Below, piece by piece: positions 58,612 to 64,000 of a stretch of DNA of 64,000 bases; the stretch's first letter is position 1; the number at the start of each line of letters is the position of its first letter. Location: NCBI GenBank assembly GCA_963714125.1, contig OY970234.1, forward strand, positions 2,480,001 to 2,544,000. Reading direction: 5' to 3'. The notes under the pieces were generated by a model. The model did not search any database and was not told the DNA's origin. It saw only the letters and a program-made list of their open reading frames with translations. This stretch comes from CAWCAW01 sp963714125 (GTDB lineage Bacteria > Actinomycetota > Acidimicrobiia > Acidimicrobiales > UBA8190). The translations under genes were made by a program, and so were the position numbers.

Positions 58612-59214
58612 ATGTTGAAGTTCTTCAATCGAGCTCCTGTGGCCATCGCCACCGGCACTGGTGCCCTTGTGGTCGGCATTGCCCTAGCCACAGCCCTCTC
58701 CGGCACTGCCAACGCCGATACGACGTGCCCGAGCGTGCCGACGTCGGTATCCGGCGCAGCACAACCGTCCCAGCTGTCGGGTGCACCGGCGACCGTGGGG
58801 GCCCTCGGCAGCACCGCCAGTAACGGCGCGTCGGACGGAGGCAGTGGTTCGACGTCGTCTACAGCGGCGTCGGGCGGGACCGGCTCAAGTCCTAGTGGCT
58901 CGGGCGGTTCAGGTTCGAGCGGCTCGGGCCGGTCGGGCAACCCGCTGATCGATGCCTACGCTCCGGTGGACGGTACCGGCGGAGGTTCGTCGAGCACAGG
59001 GCGGCTCGTCAACGCCGATGCCCCCGTGCAGACGCCGTCTGATTCCAGTGGGTCGAGCTTCTTCGGCTCTCCGTGGATCGCCGCCAACGCTCCTGTCGAC
59101 GGTCCTGGCGCCAGCGGCGGCAGCTCGTCAACGACGGGGTCAATCGTCAACGTCAACTCCCCCGTGCAAACGGGCTCCGCGCCCAGCAGCTCGGGAACGA
59201 GTCCGTTAAGTTAA
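58612..59214 (+). CDS. Small secreted protein with four alternating short repeats
   Basis: 200 residues. Signal peptide MLKFFNRAPVAIATGTGALVVGIALATALSGTANA (taken in parts), then a ~65-residue Ser/Gly-rich linker. The C-terminal half has four units of two alternating types: NPLIDAYAPVDGTG, LVNADAPVQTPS, SPWIAANAPVDGPG and IVNVNSPVQTGS. The alternation APVDG / PVQT is regular (about 28-32 residues apart) and each hydrophobic core (xNAxAPVxx) resembles the short hydrophobic repeats of surface-assembly proteins. Function inferred as wall or coat component; not named. Confidence 0.72.
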   Translation: MLKFFNRAPVAIATGTGALVVGIALATALSGTANADTTCPSVPTSVSGAAQPSQLSGAPATVGALGSTASNGASDGGSGSTSSTAASGGTGSSPSGSGGSGSSGSGRSGNPLIDAYAPVDGTGGGSSSTGRLVNADAPVQTPSDSSGSSFFGSPWIAANAPVDGPGASGGSSSTTGSIVNVNSPVQTGSAPSSSGTSPLS

Positions 59215-59520
59215 CCAACCGACGCACGGCGCGTCAGGGGCGCGCCCTGCCTTGGGTGATATCACAAGTGCCCGCCTCCAACACCATCTGGTGGAGGCGG
59301 GCACTTGGCCGTCTGAGGGCCATTGATAAGCATTAATCGCGAGATGCCGCGCCAACGTATGTGGGATCACCCGAGTGATAGTTCTCACCTTCATCACGCG
59401 CGGCGGTACTAACCGCCAAGTGTTCGCGCAGATTTCACCCGTGGGTCACGAACGTGCCATCACCATAGGTGAGGCTTACCGAGTCCCAACCGGGCCCGAG
59501 TAACTCTGAGGAGGATGTTG
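59215..59520. other. Gap between surface-protein gene and phospholipase gene
   Basis: 306 bp containing a strong hairpin (59265-59307) near the upstream stop and then about 200 bp of AT-richer sequence leading to the phospholipase start. A forward frame 59073-59336 here is a shadow of the upstream gene. The region must hold the promoter of the phospholipase gene. Confidence 0.55.
59265..59307 (+). terminator. Strong 16-bp hairpin terminator
   Basis: A perfect 16-bp GC-rich stem (arms 59265-59280 and 59292-59307) with an 11-base loop lies about 50 bp after the secreted repeat protein. The stem length, composition and position make a transcription end very likely although no T-run follows, as is usual in high-GC actinobacteria. 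Confidence 0.75.
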
Positions 59521-61134
59521 ATGACGAACAGTCGCGACGACGAACGGTCACGCGACGACCATGGCGGATTAGCCGGCTTCACGACACCGATAAGCCGGCG
59601 TCGCTTCCTGCAAACAACGATGGCCGCCGGCATCGCCGGTGCCGGGCTGAACGCACATTCCGGTGCATTGCTCGACAGGGCGTTGTCGCACACCTCAGGA
59701 GCTGGCGACATCAACGACGTCAAGCATGTCGTCATCTTGATGCAGGAGAATCGCTCCTTCGATCACTACTTCGGCACGCTGTCGCACACACGGGGCTTCT
59801 CTGATCGCCACGTCATGCAGCAGACCGTGGCCGCCAAGCACTACCCGATATTCGATCAGTTCGGCTATCAACCGGGACTGGGTCCCGATGCCAGTGGGTA
59901 CCTGCAGCCGTTCCACCTGGTGAGCGATCCGCCCCAAGCAGATGGACAGACGACCAACGACATCACCCATAACTGGGGCCCGCAGCACTCCAGTTGGAAT
60001 GAGGGCGCCATGGACGGCTTTGTGACCACCCACATGGCCGCCGACGGCGTGGCCAACGGGCTGGTGACAATGGGCTATTTCACCCGACAGGACTTGGCCT
60101 TCTATTACGCCTTGGCCGACGCCTTCACCATCTGCGACGGGTACCACTGTTCGGTACTCGGACCTACGGATCCCAATCGCGTCATGTCCATCTCGGCGAG
60201 CATCGACGCCGCCGGCGTGGCCGGTGGCCCCGTGCTGGAGACCTACACGTCGGACCGTCAGACGCACTACGGCACCTTTACGTGGGAGACCATGCCTGAA
60301 CGCCTGGCGGCCGCGGGGGTGAGCTGGAAGGTCTACAACGATCCCACCGCGCTCCTCGAACTCAGCCCCTTTCCGTATTTCAAGACCTTCACCGACCCGT
60401 CCACACCAGCGGAAGCAGCCCTGGCGGCGCAGGCCCTGGGCCCGGTCTACCCGACGTCGTTCATTGCTGACGTGGCGGCGGGAACGCTGCCGTCGGTGTC
60501 GTGGATCATGCCGCCCTTGGCTGAGTGCGAACACCCGGCCGCCCCGCCCGAGTACGGCGAGTACCTCGTGTCGCAGATCCTCAGCACCTTGGTGTCCAAC
60601 CCTGACGTCTGGGCGCAGACCGTGTTTTTCATCGTCTATGACGAGAACGGTGGATTTTTCGATCACGTGCCGCCGCCCACACCCGTGTCCGGCACCGACG
60701 GCGAGTTCCTCACGGTAAGCCCGTTACCCTTGGCGGCATCGGGTATCGCCGGACCCATCGGGCTCGGCTTCAGAACTCCCTGTCTGGTTGTGTCGCCGTT
60801 CAGTCGTGGCGGCTACTTCTGCTCGGACACCTTCGACCACACGTCGGTTCTTCGGTTCCTCGAAACACGTTTCGGCGTTGAGGTGCCGAACCTGTCGACG
60901 TGGCGACGAAGCGTCACCGGGGACCTCACCGCCGCGCTGGAGATGAAGCGCCGGCCCAATACGTCTGTTCCCGATCTGCCGGCGACCTCCCTGGGCGACA
61001 CCACCGTGGCCGAGCAGGCGGTAATCAACGCACTGGCCGGAACCGAGGACGACGGCGTCGACTACCCGTCTCCCACCAGCAATTCCATGCCCCGACAGGA
61101 GACGGCGCCGCCACGTCGACGCACGCATCGCTGA
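59521..61134 (+). CDS. Tat-exported phospholipase C/phosphoesterase
   Basis: 537 residues from ATG 59521, six bases after TGAGGAGG. The N-terminus ISRRRFLQTTMAAGIAGAG is a twin-arginine signal. HVVILMQENRSFDHYFGTL is the catalytic-site start of the phosphoesterase family PF04185 (mycobacterial PlcA-D, acid phosphatase AcpA). Later metal-site segments are HNWGPQHSSWNEGAMDGF and FIVYDENGGFFDHVPPPTP. It is folded in the cytoplasm and exported, and probably cleaves phospholipids or other phosphoesters. Fe or Zn content is not readable. Confidence 0.93.
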   Translation: MTNSRDDERSRDDHGGLAGFTTPISRRRFLQTTMAAGIAGAGLNAHSGALLDRALSHTSGAGDINDVKHVVILMQENRSFDHYFGTLSHTRGFSDRHVMQQTVAAKHYPIFDQFGYQPGLGPDASGYLQPFHLVSDPPQADGQTTNDITHNWGPQHSSWNEGAMDGFVTTHMAADGVANGLVTMGYFTRQDLAFYYALADAFTICDGYHCSVLGPTDPNRVMSISASIDAAGVAGGPVLETYTSDRQTHYGTFTWETMPERLAAAGVSWKVYNDPTALLELSPFPYFKTFTDPSTPAEAALAAQALGPVYPTSFIADVAAGTLPSVSWIMPPLAECEHPAAPPEYGEYLVSQILSTLVSNPDVWAQTVFFIVYDENGGFFDHVPPPTPVSGTDGEFLTVSPLPLAASGIAGPIGLGFRTPCLVVSPFSRGGYFCSDTFDHTSVLRFLETRFGVEVPNLSTWRRSVTGDLTAALEMKRRPNTSVPDLPATSLGDTTVAEQAVINALAGTEDDGVDYPSPTSNSMPRQETAPPRRRTHR

Positions 61135-61181
61135 TCGCCACCGCACCCCGACCCGGATCGGGACCCGGACCAGGTTTGGCG

Positions 61182-62054
61182 TCAGTCGGCGACGACGGAG
61201 GCCAATGCCGCGGTGGCCTCGGGGTCCAAGGAAAGACGCACCGCGCCCAGGTTGTCCTCGAGATGCTCGAGCGAGGAGGTACCGGGAATAAGCAGGACCA
61301 GGGGTGCTTGGTCCAGTAACCATGCCAGCGCCACCTGGGCGGCGGTGGCCCCCAAGCGCTGTGCCGTGCTCACCACGGCCGGGGCCGCCAGGACGGGGTT
61401 CTCGGGATTGAAGGCCGAACCGAGCGGAAAGAACGGTGCATACGGCACGCCATCGGCGCGACACGCGTCGAAGACGTCTTGGCCGGTGCGATCGGCGACG
61501 CTGTAAGGATTCTGCACACAGGCCACCTCGGTGCGCGCCGCGGCGGCGTGGTATTCCTCGAGGGTCACGTTGCTCAGGCCGATGCCCCCGATCACGCCTT
61601 CGCTGCGCATGGCCATCATGGCCTCGACTTGCTCGTCGAAGGGCACGTCCGAGTCGGGATGGCGACGCAAGTTCACGACGGGAACTTGCTCCAGCTCGAG
61701 CGCCGCCAGGTTGGCCTGCACCCCGGCCCGAAGCTCGTCGGGACGCTGGGCCGCCAGCCAATGTCCTTGGTCGTTGCGCGCCGCCCCCACCTTCGACACG
61801 AGCACCAGATCCTCGGGATAAGGATGCAGCGCACTGTGGATGAGCTCGTTGGCGACGTCGGGCCCGTAGAACTGGGCGGTGTCAATATGGTTGACGCCCG
61901 CACTCACGGCCTGGCGCAATATGGCCAGGGCCTGGGCGCGGTCTTTCGCTGGTCCAAAGACTCCCGGGCCCGGCAGCTGCATGGCGCCGAACCCCATCCG
62001 ACGCACGGGGCGATGGGCGAGCAAGACGGTTTCACTGGTCATGGTGCCCATCAT
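61182..62054 (-). CDS. Aldo/keto reductase
   Basis: About 290 residues from ATG 62054 (ATG 62042 nearly as good). The barrel begins RRMGFGAMQLPGPGVFG. NHIDTAQFYGPDVANELI holds the catalytic Asp and Tyr, and LVLVSKVGA the catalytic Lys; the usual His is at VVNLRRHPD. PLVLLIPGTSSLEHLEDNL is the NADPH phosphate-binding end. It reduces aldehydes or ketones. It lies 46 bp downstream of the sulfatase on the same strand, so it may act on the desulfated product. Confidence 0.93.
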   Translation of the reverse strand: MMGTMTSETVLLAHRPVRRMGFGAMQLPGPGVFGPAKDRAQALAILRQAVSAGVNHIDTAQFYGPDVANELIHSALHPYPEDLVLVSKVGAARNDQGHWLAAQRPDELRAGVQANLAALELEQVPVVNLRRHPDSDVPFDEQVEAMMAMRSEGVIGGIGLSNVTLEEYHAAAARTEVACVQNPYSVADRTGQDVFDACRADGVPYAPFFPLGSAFNPENPVLAAPAVVSTAQRLGATAAQVALAWLLDQAPLVLLIPGTSSLEHLEDNLGAVRLSLDPEATAALASVVAD

Positions 62055-62100
62055 GTCCTGCGCCACGCGCCGGCAGGGACCACCCCGCCGGCGGCAGCGG

Positions 62101-63564
62101 TCAACTGGTGAAAACGCTCGGATGAGGGCGGACCGGTGAGGTCTCGAAGAACGGTCGCACATACGTCTCCATCAGCTCGTCGACAGCAGACCCCGCCGAG
62201 GGGTCAGGAAGGAGATCATGGTCCTCGAGCGGATCGTCACGGAGGTCGAAGAGCTGGCACGGTGCACCGGCGTCCTCATCGACGACGATCTTGTACCGCT
62301 CGGTCTCAAAAGATGCGAACCCCCAATTCTCGCTGATCGACACCTCCCGGGGATGCGGCGAGTCTCCATGCACAGCCTCAAGTATCGATCGGCCCTCGCC
62401 GGCGGGGACCGCAGGCGCACCGGCGATCTCGCGCAGCGTCGCGGGCACGTCGAGTTGCTCGACGAGAGCGTCGACTACCCGCGGTGCACACCCACCCGGC
62501 GGGCGCACAATGAGCGGCACGCGCACCGCCGGCTGATAGAGCACGCATTTGGACATGAGCCCGTGGTTACCACCCATTTCGCCATGGTCGCTCGTGTAGA
62601 TCACCCAGGTGTTGTCCAAGAACCCACGCTGGTCGAGCGCGCTCAACATGTTGCCGATGGCGTGGTCGATGATGGAGACGTCGGCGCTGTAGGCCCGACG
62701 CATGCCCCTGATCGCCTCATCGGTCATGGTCTCGGAGTCCGACAACCACAAGAATGAGCTGAGCAACGCGCCATATCGGCCCGTCGATTCGAGGCTCGGC
62801 CGCCGCGTGGTCGCCGGCATCGAGACCTCTACATCGCGGTAACGCTCCACAGCAGCCCGAGGGGCATCCCAGGGATCATGCGGACCCGGGAAGCCGACGA
62901 AGAGGAAAAAAGGCTCCGACCTCTCGTACTGCTCGATCCAACGCACCGCGTCGGCGCCATGCCAGGTATCGATGTACGCATCCAGGGGGACGGGCATGGG
63001 CGTGGAGTCCCACATAGGTGCCCGCTTGGTGGCATTGCGCCCCGTTTCGTCATCTCCTTGATAACTGCGATCCGCGATATGCGCCTTGTACGCTTCGAAC
63101 AGGCCCCGCTCGTGCAGGAAGTCCGTATAGCGGCTGGGGATTTCGCTCACGAACTTGTCACCAGTCTCATGAACTTCCGTGAACCCGAGGCTCGTGAGCC
63201 GTCCGGCGAGCTCGTCGATGTGATTCGCCTGGGCGATTTCGTCTCGGTACAGGTGGGCCTTGCCCAGCAAGGTCGTGTGATACCCGGCCTCGCGCAGGGC
63301 CCATACGTATGTCGGCGAGTCGCTGGAGATCTCGGCCCAGTTTGTATAGACACCATGATCACGGACGTAGCGTTCGGTGATGAACGATGCTCGGGACGGC
63401 ATGCACAGCGGCCCCTGGCACGACACCCTCGAGAACCTCACGCCTTCGCCGGCCAGCAGGTCCAGGGTAGGCGTGAGCATCCCGGCATCCCCGGCACAAC
63501 CCATCATGTCGGCACGATGCTGATCCGACATGACCAGCACGATGTTCGGAGCACTAGAAGTCAC
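62101..63564 (-). CDS. Second sulfatase (formylglycine-dependent)
   Basis: 487 residues from GTG 63564, chosen because GGAGG lies five bases upstream; a longer frame to 63714 overlaps the divergent cupin gene. Metal ligands are in NIVLVMSDQHRADMMG; the modified Cys is Cys54 in PLCMPSRASFI (C-x-P-S-R). TTLLGKAHLYRDEIA, VIYTSDHGEMGGNHGLMSK and a short C-terminal domain follow. It shares the motif with the sulfatase at 53784 but the two are clearly different paralogues. No signal peptide is present. Confidence 0.93.
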   Translation of the reverse strand: MTSSAPNIVLVMSDQHRADMMGCAGDAGMLTPTLDLLAGEGVRFSRVSCQGPLCMPSRASFITERYVRDHGVYTNWAEISSDSPTYVWALREAGYHTTLLGKAHLYRDEIAQANHIDELAGRLTSLGFTEVHETGDKFVSEIPSRYTDFLHERGLFEAYKAHIADRSYQGDDETGRNATKRAPMWDSTPMPVPLDAYIDTWHGADAVRWIEQYERSEPFFLFVGFPGPHDPWDAPRAAVERYRDVEVSMPATTRRPSLESTGRYGALLSSFLWLSDSETMTDEAIRGMRRAYSADVSIIDHAIGNMLSALDQRGFLDNTWVIYTSDHGEMGGNHGLMSKCVLYQPAVRVPLIVRPPGGCAPRVVDALVEQLDVPATLREIAGAPAVPAGEGRSILEAVHGDSPHPREVSISENWGFASFETERYKIVVDEDAGAPCQLFDLRDDPLEDHDLLPDPSAGSAVDELMETYVRPFFETSPVRPHPSVFTS

Positions 63565-63671
63565 GTGCAGCCTCCAACCACGACGCGTAGCGGTTCTCCG
63601 CCCAAGCCCGAAGGTACTCCACCACGTTGCCTGTAGAGTCCATCTCGGAACAGACGCACGCGGAGGTGCCC
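63565..63671. promoter_or_regulatory. Divergent promoter region, sulfatase/cupin
   Basis: 107 bp separate the divergent starts at 63564 and 63672, so both promoters and any shared operator must lie here. No strong palindrome is visible. Confidence 0.4.
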
Positions 63672-64000
63672 ATGATCCGTTGGGAGAGCGGTGAGGGACG
63701 GCGCCGTGAGGCACGTGGAAGCGAGATGTGGTTCAAGGCCACCGCCGCCACGACCAGCGGTCGGTTCTCCCTTATGGAACGGACGTTACCGCCGGGTGGA
63801 AGGTTGCCACCGGCGCACCGTCACGTCGGCAACGACGAGGCATATTTCGTTCTCGACGGACTGGTCGAGTTTCGTGTCGCCGACGAAGTCTTTCCAGGCA
63901 AGAGCGGGGCGTTCGTGCTCGTCCCGGCCGGCCAAGCTCATACCTTCGGGAACACGAGCAACGAGCCGGCCCGATTATTGGTGTTGCACGCTCCCGCCTT
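63672..64000 (+). CDS. Cupin-domain protein, N-terminal part
   Basis: At least 109 residues; the C-terminus is beyond the window. GGAGG lies six bases before ATG 63672. The first cupin motif is PPGGRLPPAHRHVGNDEAYFVLDG (His, His and Glu ligands), and the second is AGQAHTFGNTSNEPARLLVL. The single cupin barrel is typical of small metal-dependent isomerases, dioxygenases or sensor domains. It shares a divergent promoter with the second sulfatase, so a linked role in the same pathway is plausible. Confidence 0.9.
   Translation, partial: MIRWESGEGRRREARGSEMWFKATAATTSGRFSLMERTLPPGGRLPPAHRHVGNDEAYFVLDGLVEFRVADEVFPGKSGAFVLVPAGQAHTFGNTSNEPARLLVLHAPA

Noticed and set aside
59073..59336. 87-codon forward frame over the terminator hairpin
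   Set aside because: It overlaps the real secreted-protein gene out of frame and runs through the hairpin; basic, low-complexity composition is a shadow.
1..64000. Phage, transposase or rRNA signatures
   Set aside because: No integrase, transposase, capsid, terminase or ribosomal RNA sequence could be recognised in any frame or strand.

Overview
The window is high-GC, gene-dense bacterial DNA whose content points to an actinobacterium, most likely of the class Acidimicrobiia. The evidence is two luciferase-like F420-dependent oxidoreductases, an MptB-like polyprenol-phosphate mannosyltransferase, a DUF5996 protein, a DUF1918-type protein with a lysine-rich tail, a two-motif tryptophan protein (WWRAPDGKWYPPE plus a DUF2510-like segment), frequent GTG starts and many exported proteins with actinobacterial lipoboxes. 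The species cannot be named from sequence alone. I see no rRNA, CRISPR array, complete phage or recognisable transposase.

Layout. 1-8.4 kb: the edge of a YqgE/AlgH gene, a stand-alone LigD-type polymerase, an exported propeller protein, a membrane-anchored alpha/beta hydrolase, a TSUP exporter, a KimA-like potassium permease, a STAS anti-anti-sigma factor and an ATP-dependent DNA ligase. The polymerase and ligase could serve end joining, but no Ku gene is visible. 8.4-15 kb: SixA-like phosphatase, quinone reductase, histone-H1-like protein, DMT transporter, lipoprotein, DUF2510-like protein, acetyltransferase and a winged-helix/coiled-coil protein. 15-19 kb: a tight reverse-strand operon of ABC ATPase, ABC permease and MptB-like mannosyltransferase. 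19-28 kb: an F420 enzyme, an unknown protein behind a palindrome, a collagen-like surface protein, a conserved unknown and two divergently transcribed secreted repeat proteins.

28-33 kb is the most accessory-looking part. It has a DUF5996 protein, an ECF-type sigma factor translationally coupled to a one-helix membrane protein, a probably decayed AbrB/PIN toxin-antitoxin pair, and then a 1.9 kb segment bounded by a perfect 43-bp direct repeat. The right copy is the 3' half of an intact tRNA-Val(GAC); the left copy stands alone. This looks like a tRNA-targeted insertion carrying only an alpha/beta hydrolase-adenylate cyclase fusion.

33-46 kb: PhyH dioxygenase, PrsW protease with an SH3-like tail, peroxiredoxin, endoglycoceramidase-like GH5 enzyme, D,D-carboxypeptidase, duplicated-domain lipoprotein, pilin-like small protein, tRNA-Cys(GCA), GT4 glycosyltransferase, GlnD and an L,D-transpeptidase. 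45-52.5 kb: a reverse operon (membrane protein, F420 enzyme, enoyl-CoA hydratase-like protein, MarC), a DoxX-like protein, a drug-efflux MFS protein coupled to an alpha/beta hydrolase, and a small membrane protein.

52.5-57.5 kb is a divergent catabolic-looking locus. A TetR regulator and an NAD(P)-binding protein face an SRPBCC-sulfatase-propeller operon across a short region with a near-perfect palindromic operator. 57.5-59.3 kb holds two low-complexity surface proteins behind a structured leader and followed by a strong hairpin. The window ends with a Tat-exported phospholipase C-like enzyme, an aldo/keto reductase, a second sulfatase and the start of a cupin gene.
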